DNA from: Methanobrevibacter sp.
GTDB taxonomy: Archaea > Methanobacteriota > Methanobacteria > Methanobacteriales > Methanobacteriaceae
DNA: 64,000 nucleotides
Direction: 5' to 3'
Assembly (NCBI RefSeq): GCF_030539875.1
Contig: NZ_JAUNXI010000006.1
Coordinates: forward strand, 1 to 64,000
Position 1 is the first letter of the stretch, and the number at the start of each line of letters is the position of its first letter. Shown piece after piece: positions 10,189-20,019 of this stretch. A program made the position numbers and the translations under genes. The notes under the pieces are model-generated. The model was not told where the DNA came from. It did no database searches and saw only the letters and a list, made by a program, of their open reading frames with translations.

Positions 10189-10671
10189 CTATCCTAATAA
10201 GATATCATCATATTTTCCAGCATCAACATCTTTTTGTGCTTCTCTTGGGTCTTTACCATCAACAGATAATCCCATACTTACACAGGTTCCCATAACTTCT
10301 TTGACACCTGCTTTATAATCATTTGAAAGTAATGAATCAAATTTCATTCTTGCAATTTTAAATGCAGTTTCAATTGGTAAGTCATTAACAATGTCTAAAC
10401 CTGGTTCATGAGAAGCTTTTTCGATGCCTAACTCTTCCATGATAAGAGCAGTTGTAGGCGGAGTACCGATTTCAATTTCGAAATCTTTAGTATCACGATC
10501 AACGATGACTTTAACAGGCACTTTCATTCCTGCGAAGTCAGCGCTTTTCTTATTAATCTCTTCAACTACTTGCATCATGTTAATACCGAGAGGTCCTAAA
10601 GCCGGACCTAATGGTGGACCAGGAGTTGCAGTTCCACCTTCGATAAGAACTTCGACTGTATCTTTAGCCAT
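10189..10671 (-). CDS. rpl11: ribosomal protein L11
   Basis: Binds the GTPase-associated centre of 23S rRNA at the stalk base. The 160 residues start with the factor-facing domain, containing [20 protein letters not shown] (residues 12-31 region), followed by the rRNA-binding C-terminal domain. The start is coupled to spt5 by a TGATG overlap with AAAGGAGG upstream. Confidence 0.96.
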   Translation of the reverse strand: MAKDTVEVLIEGGTATPGPPLGPALGPLGINMMQVVEEINKKSADFAGMKVPVKVIVDRDTKDFEIEIGTPPTTALIMEELGIEKASHEPGLDIVNDLPIETAFKIARMKFDSLLSNDYKAGVKEVMGTCVSMGLSVDGKDPREAQKDVDAGKYDDILLG

Positions 10672-11141
10672 CAGTCAGCCTCCTTTTGAATTATTCTAAT
10701 TTGATCAGCTTTAACAGTGACTGGAATAGGCACTGCAGCTTCTATTAACTCAAGAACGACTTCTTCACGTGATTCATCAATACGAACCACTTTTGCTCTT
10801 TCTCCTTTGAAAGGACCAGAAATAAGTTCGACAATACTTCCCTTTTGAATAGAGGAGATAATCGGCTCTGGTTTCAAGAATCTTTTCACTTCCTCAAAAG
10901 TGACAGTGGCATTACCTCCAACAACCCCTCTTAAATGTTGTACTTTTAAATCAGGATTTCTAAGATCTATCTTTGTTGAAGATTCAACTAAAATATACCC
11001 TTTTAAAGATTCTGGAACAAGAATTGAGGAAATGCCAATACCATCAATGGTTTTAGCTTTACGTGCTAAAAGTCTAGCAACATTCCTTTCTTGACCTGCG
11101 GATGTTTTAAGAGCATATATGGAACTATTAATATCTTCCAT
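10671..11141 (-). CDS. spt5: transcription elongation factor Spt5 (NusG family)
   Basis: The 156-residue factor binds the RNA polymerase clamp and raises processivity, paired with Spt4. The NGN domain fills about residues 1-85 ([19 protein letters not shown]) and the KOW domain 90-150 ([18 protein letters not shown]). It lies between secE and rpl11, the order conserved in archaea. A TATA-like run at about 11260-11278 may drive the spt5-L11 unit. Confidence 0.95.
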   Translation of the reverse strand: MEDINSSIYALKTSAGQERNVARLLARKAKTIDGIGISSILVPESLKGYILVESSTKIDLRNPDLKVQHLRGVVGGNATVTFEEVKRFLKPEPIISSIQKGSIVELISGPFKGERAKVVRIDESREEVVLELIEAAVPIPVTVKADQIRIIQKEAD

Positions 11142-11257
11142 AAAAAATTCACCTATTTTTAAAATTTTTTCTTGTTAATAAAATCATACATTAAGTTAAA
11201 AATATTATAAAAGCCATAATTTCCAAGAAATGCTGTCTTGAAAAATAAGATTTCTAT

Positions 11258-11280
11258 AATATCTATATATATATAAATAA
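11258..11280 (-). promoter_or_regulatory. TATA-rich promoter candidate for spt5-rpl11
   Basis: An alternating TA tract (TCTATATATATATAAATAA) sits about 120 nt upstream of spt5 and downstream of secE, in a 245-nt gap with no gene. It is a plausible TATA box, but the long leader is unusual and the start site cannot be set. Confidence 0.3.
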
Positions 11281-11386
11281 TAGTATTTAAAAGTTTTCAA
11301 AAAAATGATAATTTTAAATAAAACAACATATTACTAAAAAAATTTTACTACAATTTATGAGATTAAAAAAATAAAAAAGAATAGTT

Positions 11387-11566
11387 TTATATTCCAATTA
11401 AAGAACCTAATAAAACTATAACAAAACCGATGACACCAATGACAGCCACTCCTAAAGCAGAAATTTTTGCCAATTCAAGATATTCTTTACCATCAGGTTT
11501 TTTAGCAACTTTTAATACTCTTTTACTGTCTTTAATAAATTTATTAAAACTTTCTCCAACATTCAT
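11387..11566 (-). CDS. secE: preprotein translocase subunit SecE (Sec61 gamma)
   Basis: A 59-residue protein beginning MNVGESFNKFIKDSKRVL. It has an amphipathic N-terminal helix that lies on the membrane, then GKEYLELAKISALGV and one transmembrane helix (about 36-57) ending GSLIGI. Size and layout match archaeal SecE, which clamps the two halves of SecY. It sits between ftsZ and spt5, its usual place. Confidence 0.92.
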   Translation of the reverse strand: MNVGESFNKFIKDSKRVLKVAKKPDGKEYLELAKISALGVAVIGVIGFVIVLLGSLIGI

Positions 11567-11659
11567 TTAAATACCCAAAATTAAGAATTTTTATAAATTA
11601 TAATAAAATAATAGTAATAAAATGAATTTTAATTTAAACATTAATAAATGTTTGCATTT

Positions 11660-11696
11660 TTATAAAAAAATAAAAAAATGGAATTAGAAGATTCCA
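11660..11696 (-). terminator. hairpin over the ftsZ stop codon
   Basis: The inverted repeat TGGAAT (11679-11684) / ATTCCA (11691-11696), loop of 6, overlaps the stop codon. It is followed leftward by a T-rich tract from A7-T-A7 at 11664-11678. Confidence 0.55.
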
Positions 11697-12820
11697 TCAA
11701 TGAAATCATCTAATTGATCGTCAGCTGATGCATCTTCGGTTTTTTCTTCAGCATACTCAATTTCAGGAGTTGAATCAATTTCATAATTAGATTTGATGCC
11801 TGAAACAACAACAGTGGTCCTAACAGTATTTTGAAGGCTTTCATCAATTTGGGTACCCCAAATAATATTAGCTTCAGGATCCAACTTATCAGCAACAACT
11901 TGAACAATCTTTTCAGCTTCATGTAATGTTAAGTCAGAACTACCGGATATGTTAACTAATGCACCAGTAGCATTTGAAATATCAATATCCAATAATGGAC
12001 TGCTTAATGCTTCATGTACAGATTCTAAAGCTCTATCACCAGTATCAGATTCACCCATACCAATCATAGCCATTCCTGAACCGCCCATGATACTTCTAAT
12101 ATCTGCAAAGTCCAGACTTACAAGACCTTTTTTGGTAATTAGTTCTGTAATGCCTTTAACAGCCCTTCCTAAAATCTCATCAGATACCATGAATGCCTTG
12201 TTCAGTGGCAAATTAGGTGCCACTTCCAATAGCTTATCATTTGGAATTACAATAACAGTGTCAGCAGATTCCTGAAGTTTTTCTAAACCCTGTTCAGCAT
12301 TTTCTCTTCTTTTAATACCTTCTGCTGAAAACGGCATAGTAGCTACAGCAACGGTCAATGCCCCTAATTTTTTAGAAAGTTTGGATATTATTGGTGCTGA
12401 ACCGGTTCCGGTTCCTCCACCAAGACCGCAGGTGACAAATACCATATCTGCACCGTCCAATTCGTCTCTGATTTCATCTTCACTTTCTTCAGCGCATTCT
12501 TCACCAACCGATGGTTCTCCGCCAGCTCCCAATCCTTTAGAGGTTTGTCTGCCTAAAAGGATTTTTTTAGAGGATTGACTATAAAATAAATCTTGAGCAT
12601 CAGTGTTTACTGCGATTGTTGTTGCACCTTCGATACCCATTTCGTTTAATCTTGAAATGGTGTTGTTTCCTGCTCCACCAGCACCAACAACAAATATATT
12701 AGTTTTAGCTCCTTTAATCATCTCTATAAGATCATCATCAATATCAGAAGAGAATTTATCAGGAGCATTTTCTTCCATTCTTTGTTCGGATTCTTTGATT
12801 GCATCGTCTATAAATTTCAC
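11684..12820 (-). CDS. ftsZ: cell division protein FtsZ
   Basis: Tubulin-like GTPase that builds the division ring. The 378 residues contain GAGGAGNN (about 46-53) and the tubulin signature GGGTGTG near 133-139, then the T7-loop region and a short acidic C-terminal tail ending [12 protein letters not shown], likely the partner-binding peptide. The start is a GTG. An N-terminal acidic extension of about 35 residues precedes the GTPase fold. Upstream of secE-spt5, a common archaeal order. A second FtsZ may exist elsewhere in the genome. Confidence 0.96.
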   Translation of the reverse strand: MKFIDDAIKESEQRMEENAPDKFSSDIDDDLIEMIKGAKTNIFVVGAGGAGNNTISRLNEMGIEGATTIAVNTDAQDLFYSQSSKKILLGRQTSKGLGAGGEPSVGEECAEESEDEIRDELDGADMVFVTCGLGGGTGTGSAPIISKLSKKLGALTVAVATMPFSAEGIKRRENAEQGLEKLQESADTVIVIPNDKLLEVAPNLPLNKAFMVSDEILGRAVKGITELITKKGLVSLDFADIRSIMGGSGMAMIGMGESDTGDRALESVHEALSSPLLDIDISNATGALVNISGSSDLTLHEAEKIVQVVADKLDPEANIIWGTQIDESLQNTVRTTVVVSGIKSNYEIDSTPEIEYAEEKTEDASADDQLDDFIDGIF

Positions 12821-12943
12821 AAATTAACCCCACATACTCTGCTTTAAAATAATTGTTAAATATCTTTATTTTTACTTATATTTAAATGCAACTAATATTT
12901 AATTTGATATTTTCAAAATCTTTGTCATGAAAAATAATTAAAC

Positions 12944-13516
12944 TTAGTCTCTGGGCATTGCTATAATCTCATGAATTTTTAAATCAAACAAATTTTTTGC
13001 ATTGACCGGCGTTAGAATAACCGCACTGTCCACACCATGGGCTCTGCCACCAACAGCCATTATTTCCTCGCCGACAGGAATTAAACCTGCGTCGGCAGCC
13101 ATGATTGAAATTTCGGCACCGACTTTTATACCGTGAGAAAACATTCTGAAAGTGTCTGCCACAACGTCCAAAGGAGAATATCCTCCGTATTTGTTGGTAA
13201 CTCCTCTTGCAGCGCCGCTAAATGCATGACTTCCAAAGTATGTTTTAATTCCGACGCATTCAAGTTGTTCAATCATTTCCTGTGAGATATCTGATTCATT
13301 AGCTCCGCTAAATCCCATATGATGTGTCACATTAATTATTTCAACATCCTCACCAACGGCATCATATAATTTTAATGCTGATTCGCCTGTTGCGGAAGCT
13401 ATCAGAATCCTTTTGATATTTGGAGAGATTTCCAATTTGTCCTTAATGGCCATTATTAATTCATCTGTATAGTCATTACCTTCCTTATCAAAATATGTAA
13501 TAAATTTTCTTGTCAT
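12944..13516 (-). CDS. conserved protein with a pyruvate kinase C-terminal-like domain
   Basis: The 190 residues resemble the stand-alone pyruvate kinase alpha/beta domain family (COG1751). Visible marks are RILIASATGESALKLYD, INVTHHMGFSG, a Gly/Ala-rich FSGAARG stretch and EEIMAVGGRAHGVDSAVIL near the C-terminus. No pyruvate kinase catalytic barrel is present, so it is not that enzyme; it may bind a metabolite. The second ATG is taken as the start because GGTG lies 6 nt before it. Divergent from the CofE-like gene across about 80 nt. Function unknown. Confidence 0.75.
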   Translation of the reverse strand: MTRKFITYFDKEGNDYTDELIMAIKDKLEISPNIKRILIASATGESALKLYDAVGEDVEIINVTHHMGFSGANESDISQEMIEQLECVGIKTYFGSHAFSGAARGVTNKYGGYSPLDVVADTFRMFSHGIKVGAEISIMAADAGLIPVGEEIMAVGGRAHGVDSAVILTPVNAKNLFDLKIHEIIAMPRD

Positions 13517-13598
13517 GAGCAACACCATAAAATAGATAATTATTTATAAATATCCTTATTATTTAATATTTATTATATCAAATTTAATAAAGATTTTT

Positions 13599-14459
13599 AT
13601 GAAAAGTAGTAATCTAGAAAATGTAAAGCATGTGATTAATGGAGATTACCTTGTAATTCCTATTGAAACAGGCTATATTAAACCTAATGACAGTTTGGAC
13701 GTTATTATTGAACCTGCAAAAGAACTGATGGAAAACAATGATTATCTTGTAATAGCCGAAACTCCTGTTTCGGTTTCACAAAATAGACTGGTTGACGAAT
13801 CAGAATATGAACCTTCACTGACTGCGAAATTTTTAACAACAGTCTGGAGCAAATATCTGTGGGGATATGTTCTGGGTCCTGCCTTAAAAATTAAAAAGCG
13901 AACAATAAAAAATTTAAGAAAACTGCCTGAAGAGACCAAAGCGCATAAAGAAGTCATTCTGCAATTATACGGATTGAAGCATGCTCTAAAACCAGCTTCA
14001 GAAGCAGGAGTTGATTTAAGCAATGCTCCTGGAACTTATGTTTCTCTGCTTCCGGAAAATCCTCAAAAAGTCGCAGAAGACATTAAAAAGGAAATCGGAA
14101 AAGAAGTCTGTGTGATGATTATTGATACCGATGCGACTTATATGAAAAATGGAAAATACTTTACCGGACTTCCAACAGCCATAAACGGCATTGATGCAGA
14201 TAAGGGATTTTTAGGATATGTCAAAGGTCAACTATGCGAAAATATGGGATCCACCCCAATTGGATGCAGTGAAATAATTGATGTTGAAACCGCACTGAAA
14301 ATAGCCAATATTGCTGAAGATTATCAAAAGTCACTTTCAACCGAGATGAAAACAATACATAGCGTCAAATCATTGCTCGGCAGCGAAATCGATGAAGTGA
14401 CAATGGAAGACCTTGATTCAATTGTTCACACACCTGCAGTAATAATTAGGAAAATCTAA
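13599..14459 (+). CDS. CofE-like (coenzyme F420-0:gamma-glutamyl ligase family) protein
   Basis: Related to the ligase that adds glutamate to F420-0, seen in YLVIPIETGYIKPNDSLDVI at the start, APGTYVSLLPENP in the middle, and MIIDTDATY followed by a Gly-rich PTAINGIDADKGFLGYV. CofE itself is about 250 residues; this one is 286 and has an insertion of basic residues (about 88-110). It may be a paralogue with another acceptor. No other F420 gene is nearby. It shares a short divergent promoter region with the pyruvate-kinase-C-like gene. Confidence 0.65.
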   Translation: MKSSNLENVKHVINGDYLVIPIETGYIKPNDSLDVIIEPAKELMENNDYLVIAETPVSVSQNRLVDESEYEPSLTAKFLTTVWSKYLWGYVLGPALKIKKRTIKNLRKLPEETKAHKEVILQLYGLKHALKPASEAGVDLSNAPGTYVSLLPENPQKVAEDIKKEIGKEVCVMIIDTDATYMKNGKYFTGLPTAINGIDADKGFLGYVKGQLCENMGSTPIGCSEIIDVETALKIANIAEDYQKSLSTEMKTIHSVKSLLGSEIDEVTMEDLDSIVHTPAVIIRKI

Positions 14460-14643
14460 TACATAATATCCATAATTATGACAAATCAATAATTAAAAAG
14501 TATGTAAATGGCCAATAAGCCAATATCCTGCCGAAAAATACTTTTAAAGAAAGTTTTATATTAAATAATTAACATAATAAATAGTGCTTATACTTGATAA
14601 CTTATAAGTTATATTATACATTTAATAGAAAAGGATGATTTTT

Positions 14644-16533
14644 ATGAAAATGGACAATCTTGGAAAATATCGGAATTTTTTATTGCCATTGATGGATTGT
14701 GTTTCTGTAATTTTAGGATATTACCTCATATCTGTTTTAATTACCGATTCATTTTTAATGAATCCAATAATGATAATAACAAGAAATGAAATTTTAATCA
14801 GCATTATACTAGCAATAATTGTTTTGCAGATAATTTTCAGATTAACAAAAAGATATTCCAACATCGTCCGTTACGAGAATAACCAAGACTACATATTATA
14901 CATCCTTTTTTCAGTAACAAGCCTGATAATTGTTTCTCTGATTGAAGAGGCATTCTTAAAAATGAAAACTCCTTCAATTAAATTCAATCTAAGTGTTGGA
15001 ATATTAATAGGAATCATAATTGTCGCATACCATTTGGTTATAAGATATGTTTTACTGTCCTACACTGCAAATAAAGGAATCCATTATGGGGAGGAAAACA
15101 GGGAGAAATTGTTGATTATTGGTGGAGGATACTCTGCAAATGACATTATCAAAACATTGAATTCAACATTAAAGGGAAGATATGAAATTATTGGTATTAT
15201 CGACGATAACAGAAAACGCATAGGATATACCGTTGCCGGAGTGAGAATCATAGGCAGCAGAAAAGATATTGTAAGAATATGCGACAAGTACCAAGTGGAT
15301 TCAATATTTTTCACCATAGTCAATATTGACAATAAAAATAAAAAAGAAATATTGGAAATCTGCAGCAAAACAGATGCCGAAGTAAAAGTTTTACCAGGTT
15401 TGAGAGAACTAATCTCTTCTGAAAATTTATATAACAGCCTAAGAGATGTTGAAATTGAAGATTTGCTTGGAAGAGATCCGGTAGAGCTAGACAACAACAA
15501 TATTAAAAGTTTAATTAATGACAAAGTTGTTTTAGTAACCGGCGGAGGAGGATCCATCGGAGAGGAACTTTGCAGACAAATCATGCTCAACAATCCTAAG
15601 CAGTTATTAATGTTAGACATATATGAAAATAATCTCTACAACATTGAACTAGAACTTAAAGACAAATATCCCAATAATGACATCAAAGCCATTATTGCAA
15701 ACATTAGAGATGAAAAAAGAATATTTGAAATATTTGAGGAATACAGTCCGGAAATTGTTTTCCATGCAGCTGCACATAAACATGTTCCATTAATGGAAAA
15801 CAATCCGACAGAAGCAATTAAAAATAATGTATTTGGAACAAATAATCTCGTCAATGCCTGTGATAAATATCACACCAAACGTTTTATTTTAATTTCAACC
15901 GACAAGGCAGTTAATCCAACAAACATAATGGGAGCTACAAAAAGACTCTGTGAAATGATTATTCAGGCAAAGGATAAAGAAAGTGAAACTGAATTTGTAG
16001 CTGTCCGTTTTGGAAATGTTTTGGGAAGTAACGGGTCTGTCGTGCCATTGTTTAAAAAACAGATTGATGCCGGAGGTCCTGTAACTGTAACTCATAAGGA
16101 CATTACCAGATTTTTCATGACAATACCTGAAGCAATAGCTTTAGTATTGCAGTCAATCACCTATGCTAAAGGCGGAGAGATATTTGTATTGAATATGGGC
16201 GATCCAGTTAAAATTTATGATTTGGCCAAAAGTTTAATTGAACTGTCAGGACTGACTCTTGGAGAAGATATTGAAATTAAAATTACAGGCCTGAGACCCG
16301 GAGAAAAATTATATGAAGAAATATTAATGGATGAAGAAAATCTCGAAGAGACAGGACATGAAAAAATATTCATTACAGAACCGATGGACTTTACAATGGA
16401 TGACGTTAATGAAAAACTAACCATTTTAAGAAATCTTATTGAACAGGACATTACAGATAAAACATTAATCAAAGAAAGTATGAAAAAATGTGTTCCGACT
16501 TACAGAGAATCTTCTGATGTTAACGGAGAGTAA
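14644..16533 (+). CDS. membrane-bound nucleotide-sugar 4,6-dehydratase (CapD/PglF family)
   Basis: About 629 residues. Four transmembrane helices fill the first 140 residues. A CoA-binding-like Rossmann segment follows (LLIIGGGYSANDII), then the dehydratase domain with NAD motif VTGGGGSIGEE (about 297-307) and the active region STDKAVNPTNIMGATK. Met replaces the usual Tyr before the xxxK, the S-M-K arrangement known in WbpM/PglF-type UDP-GlcNAc 4,6-dehydratases. The second ATG is taken as the start because AAGGATGAT lies just upstream. The aminotransferase follows after 5 nt, so the pair likely makes a UDP-4-amino-4,6-dideoxy sugar for surface glycans. The exact substrate is inferred. Confidence 0.88.
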   Translation: MKMDNLGKYRNFLLPLMDCVSVILGYYLISVLITDSFLMNPIMIITRNEILISIILAIIVLQIIFRLTKRYSNIVRYENNQDYILYILFSVTSLIIVSLIEEAFLKMKTPSIKFNLSVGILIGIIIVAYHLVIRYVLLSYTANKGIHYGEENREKLLIIGGGYSANDIIKTLNSTLKGRYEIIGIIDDNRKRIGYTVAGVRIIGSRKDIVRICDKYQVDSIFFTIVNIDNKNKKEILEICSKTDAEVKVLPGLRELISSENLYNSLRDVEIEDLLGRDPVELDNNNIKSLINDKVVLVTGGGGSIGEELCRQIMLNNPKQLLMLDIYENNLYNIELELKDKYPNNDIKAIIANIRDEKRIFEIFEEYSPEIVFHAAAHKHVPLMENNPTEAIKNNVFGTNNLVNACDKYHTKRFILISTDKAVNPTNIMGATKRLCEMIIQAKDKESETEFVAVRFGNVLGSNGSVVPLFKKQIDAGGPVTVTHKDITRFFMTIPEAIALVLQSITYAKGGEIFVLNMGDPVKIYDLAKSLIELSGLTLGEDIEIKITGLRPGEKLYEEILMDEENLEETGHEKIFITEPMDFTMDDVNEKLTILRNLIEQDITDKTLIKESMKKCVPTYRESSDVNGE

Positions 16534-16538
16534 TAAAG

Positions 16539-17738
16539 ATGAATATTCCATTTTCACCACCTGACATAACCGAAAAAGAAATAGAAGAAGTGATATCCTC
16601 ATTAAAATCCGGCTGGATTACAACCGGGCCGAAAACAAAGGAATTTGAAAAAAGAATTACTGATTATTGCCACAGCGATAAAACTGTTTGTTTAGGTTCT
16701 GCAACTGCATCTTTAGAGATGACTTTAAGGATGTTAGGCGTTGGAGAAGGGGATGAAGTAATCGTGCCTGCATATACATATACTGCTACATGCAGCGTTG
16801 TTTGCCATGTAGGTGCAACACCAGTGATTATTGACAGTCAAGAAGACAGAGAAGAGATGGATTATGAAAAAGTAAGAAATGCCATTACTGATAAAACAAA
16901 AGTCATCATCCCGGTTGATATTGCAGGTATTTTATGCGATTATGACAAACTGTTTGAGATAATCGAAGATAAGAAAGAATTATTCCATGCGGATAATGAC
17001 ATACAGGAAGCTTTTGGCAGAATCATTGTATTGTCCGATTGTGCTCATGGTTTTGGAGCTGTTCAAAATAATAAAGTAGCAGGAAGTCTTGCGGACTTTT
17101 CCTGTTTTTCATTCCATGCAGTTAAAAATTTAACAACAGCGGAAGGAGGAGCTGTAACCTGGAAGCACAACACAAAAATTGACAGCGAAAAATTATATAA
17201 ACAATTGCAAATCCTTTCACTTCACGGCCAAACCAAGGACGCCCTGGAAAAAACACAGAAAGGGTCATGGGAATATGACATTCTTATTCCGGCATACAAA
17301 TGCAATATGACTGATGTTCAGGCAGGAATCGGTCTTGGACAGCTTGAAAGATATGATTCAATGCTTAAGAGAAGATTAGAAATTATTGAAAAATATGATG
17401 AAGGATTCAAGAACAGCAAAGTCATATGTCCAAAACATTTAAGCGAAAATTCAAAATCTTCCGGCCATTTATATCTGGCAAGGATTAAAGACATTACCCC
17501 AGAGCAGAGAAACGAAATCATAATTGAAATGGAAGAGAGAGGAATAAGTACAAACGTACATTATAAGCCGCTTCCAATGCTTACAGCATATAAAAATATG
17601 GGTTTTGACATCAGAGATTATCCGAATGCATACAATTTATTTAAAAATGAGATAAGTTTGCCTATATACTCCACCTTAAGCAATGAGGAAGTAGACTACA
17701 TTATTGAAAATTTATTGAATATCTTAGAAAAATATTAG
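16539..17738 (+). CDS. DegT/DnrJ/EryC1-family sugar aminotransferase
   Basis: PLP-dependent enzyme of 399 residues that aminates a 4-keto (or 3-keto) nucleotide sugar. It shows GWITTGPKTKEFE at the start, the PLP-stacking DCAHGFGA (about 167-174) and the Schiff-base lysine in SFHAVKNLTTAEGG (about 190-203). It is closest in motif style to ArnB/PseC/PglE enzymes acting on 4-keto-6-deoxy sugars. This agrees with the 4,6-dehydratase directly upstream. No acetyltransferase or glycosyltransferase is next to it. Confidence 0.9.
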   Translation: MNIPFSPPDITEKEIEEVISSLKSGWITTGPKTKEFEKRITDYCHSDKTVCLGSATASLEMTLRMLGVGEGDEVIVPAYTYTATCSVVCHVGATPVIIDSQEDREEMDYEKVRNAITDKTKVIIPVDIAGILCDYDKLFEIIEDKKELFHADNDIQEAFGRIIVLSDCAHGFGAVQNNKVAGSLADFSCFSFHAVKNLTTAEGGAVTWKHNTKIDSEKLYKQLQILSLHGQTKDALEKTQKGSWEYDILIPAYKCNMTDVQAGIGLGQLERYDSMLKRRLEIIEKYDEGFKNSKVICPKHLSENSKSSGHLYLARIKDITPEQRNEIIIEMEERGISTNVHYKPLPMLTAYKNMGFDIRDYPNAYNLFKNEISLPIYSTLSNEEVDYIIENLLNILEKY

Positions 17739-17854
17739 ATATCTTTTTATAATACAAAAGACATAAATTAAGTTAATATTAATAAATTATTATAATTTTT
17801 AGTTTATTTTTTAAAATTCTCGAGAAAAACAGAAACTGCTTTAGGGGACGTTAA

Positions 17855-18523
17855 ATGATAGATGATCCATTAGTAAAAAACTTATTATCAAAAATTGTTG
17901 AAAAAGACCATGAAGAGAACCTTAAAAAGAATTTTAGGGATAGATACCCTACCGAAGAAACCCCGACAGGAATTGATAATCTTATAAGAGCATTGGAACT
18001 GACTCCAGAAGAAATTCAATATATTGCTAATGATATTCACAACACAGTCGAAAATACCATCATACCTATTATTAAAGCTCTGATTGACGGTGTTGAAACT
18101 GATGAAGAAATAGCCAATAGTACTGAAATTAAATTAAACATTGTCAGAAGAATATTATACAAACTTTACGATTTGAAAATTGCTAATTATAAAAGAAGTA
18201 AAGACCCTGACACCCAATGGTTTACTTATTCTTGGAAATTTGAAGAAGATGAGTTGATTGAAAAAGTTAATGAAGAATCTGAAAAGGTTTTGGCTCAGCT
18301 TAAAGACAGCTTACTTAAAGAAGAGCACAACATCTATTTCGCCTGCCCTCATGGCCATGTAAGATATAATTTTGACGAAGCTTCTGACGATGAATTTTTC
18401 TGCGTATGCGGTGAAGAATTAATGTTTCAGGACAATGAGGAAGTAATTGAATCCATAAAAACAAAAATCGCAGAAACTGAAAGTGATTTGAAATCCTTTA
18501 ATAAAAAAATGGCTAAAGATTAA
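17855..18523 (+). CDS. tfe: transcription factor E alpha subunit (TFE)
   Basis: Helps RNA polymerase melt promoter DNA with TBP and TFB. The 222 residues hold a winged-helix domain (about 35-125) and a C-terminal zinc ribbon whose pairs are split as FACPHGH and CVCGE. That is C-x2-H/C-x2-C rather than a four-Cys pattern. The N-terminus is extended by about 30 residues. The ATG follows GGGGACGTTAA. An HD-domain gene starts 2 nt after the stop. Confidence 0.92.
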   Translation: MIDDPLVKNLLSKIVEKDHEENLKKNFRDRYPTEETPTGIDNLIRALELTPEEIQYIANDIHNTVENTIIPIIKALIDGVETDEEIANSTEIKLNIVRRILYKLYDLKIANYKRSKDPDTQWFTYSWKFEEDELIEKVNEESEKVLAQLKDSLLKEEHNIYFACPHGHVRYNFDEASDDEFFCVCGEELMFQDNEEVIESIKTKIAETESDLKSFNKKMAKD

Positions 18524-18525
18524 AA

Positions 18526-19017
18526 ATGGAAATTGAATTGCTTAAAAAAGAGAATACTCCTCAAAATGTTATAAATCACTGCAGGGCAGTTTATAAAAAA
18601 GCTATGGAAATAGCCAATAATTTTGATAATGTAGACACAGACCTCATCAGACAGGGGGCTCTTTTGCATGATATTGGAAGGTCCAAAACACATGGAATCT
18701 GCCATGCCATAGAAGGAGTTAAAATAGCTAAAAAATACGGTTATCCCAAAGAAGTTTTAAATATTATTGAAAGACATATTGGTGCCGGAATAACAGAAGA
18801 TGAGGCTGTGGAACTTGGGCTTCCAGAAAAATCTTATCTGCCAGAAACACTTGAAGAAAAGATTGTTGCACATGCAGATAACCTAATGAGCGGCAGCATG
18901 GAAGTGGATTTGGATTATGTTATAAACAAATGGAAAATTCAAATTCCAGACAGTGAAGATAATATTGAAAGACTAATTAAATTAGATAATGAATTGATTA
19001 AAGCTTTTGAGGAATAA
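18526..19017 (+). CDS. HD-domain protein (TIGR00295-type)
   Basis: The 163 residues contain the metal-binding HD signature: His in VINHCRAV, LLHDIGRS (about 47-54) and downstream IIERHIGAGI. A further Asp in AHADNLMSG completes the site. Such proteins are phosphohydrolases or phosphodiesterases; the substrate is unknown. It lies between tfe and the archaeosine gene, with 2 nt and 1 nt spacing, so the three are one operon. Confidence 0.85.
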   Translation: MEIELLKKENTPQNVINHCRAVYKKAMEIANNFDNVDTDLIRQGALLHDIGRSKTHGICHAIEGVKIAKKYGYPKEVLNIIERHIGAGITEDEAVELGLPEKSYLPETLEEKIVAHADNLMSGSMEVDLDYVINKWKIQIPDSEDNIERLIKLDNELIKAFEE

Positions 19018-19018
19018 T

Positions 19019-19927
19019 ATGAAAGTAATATGTTCAAGTGAAGAGTCTCTATATCGTCCGGAAGCAGTTAGATGGAGACAAAGAATGGAAATGATGGAAC
19101 CTCTCGGTTCCACTGTTGTTTTACTGCCGTGCAGTATGAAAAAACCTTATTCTAATTCAAAATCACATCAAAAATTTAGAAAACTTACCCGTTCATATCA
19201 GGAACTTATTGTAACTTCCCCTTTTGGAATCTGTCCAAGGGAACTTGAAAATACATTCCCTATCCAGTCTTACGATGTAAGTACAACAGGTTCATGGTCA
19301 CAGGATGAAATAAAAGAAACCGGCAGGCTGATTGCCCATTATTGTAAAGGCAAGAAAGTTGTTGCAAACCTTGCCGGAGGATATCTGGAATCCTGTGAGG
19401 CCTATGTTGATGACTTTATAAACGTTTGCGAAGATGGAAGGCCCACTTCACCGGATTCACTTTATAATTTGAGAATGGAACTTAAAAACCATGAAAAAGT
19501 CAACAGAAGAGAAAAAACCTTGCATGAATTAAAATCAATTGCGAAATTCCAATTTGGTGAAGATGGAGATAAATTTATTCCAGATAATGTCAAAACCAAA
19601 GGAATGTATCATAAAAGAATCCTGTCTAATGGAAAACAACTGGCATTATTGAATAAAGATAACGGATTGTACAGATTAAATTTGCCCGGCGGAGAAATTT
19701 TAAAAAATCTGAACATACATGTTGTGGAAATTGATTTTGATTTATCGACAAATACTGTTTTTGCACCGGGAATTGTTAAAGCAGACCCTAAAATTGTACC
19801 TAACGACGAAGTGGTTGTTGTTCGGGACAACAGTGTTGCAGGTGTTGGAAAAGCTGTGATGACAGGACATGAAATGGTAGAGTGCGGCAATGGCATTGGC
19901 GTTAAAATAAAACATAGAGTCAAATAG
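19019..19927 (+). CDS. arcS: short archaeosine synthase-like protein (ArcS core plus PUA)
   Basis: Related to the enzyme that converts preQ0 at position 15 of archaeal tRNA towards archaeosine. The 302 residues show the family's PCSMKKPYSNSKSH motif (about 35-48), a central DUF5591-type domain and a C-terminal PUA RNA-binding domain (about 225-300). The N-terminal transglycosylase-like half found in long ArcS proteins is missing. The ATG is preferred over an upstream TTG because GAGG lies 6 nt before it. The partner radical SAM enzyme is not in the window. The preQ0-type transporter at 36245 may supply its substrate. Confidence 0.8.
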   Translation: MKVICSSEESLYRPEAVRWRQRMEMMEPLGSTVVLLPCSMKKPYSNSKSHQKFRKLTRSYQELIVTSPFGICPRELENTFPIQSYDVSTTGSWSQDEIKETGRLIAHYCKGKKVVANLAGGYLESCEAYVDDFINVCEDGRPTSPDSLYNLRMELKNHEKVNRREKTLHELKSIAKFQFGEDGDKFIPDNVKTKGMYHKRILSNGKQLALLNKDNGLYRLNLPGGEILKNLNIHVVEIDFDLSTNTVFAPGIVKADPKIVPNDEVVVVRDNSVAGVGKAVMTGHEMVECGNGIGVKIKHRVK

Positions 19928-20019
19928 GTTTTAGTATAATTTTGTTAGAAAAAATAACAACTTTTATAAACATCATTAATGAAAGTATTAGTATAATGAA
20001 ATTTTTAGAGGTTTAACAT

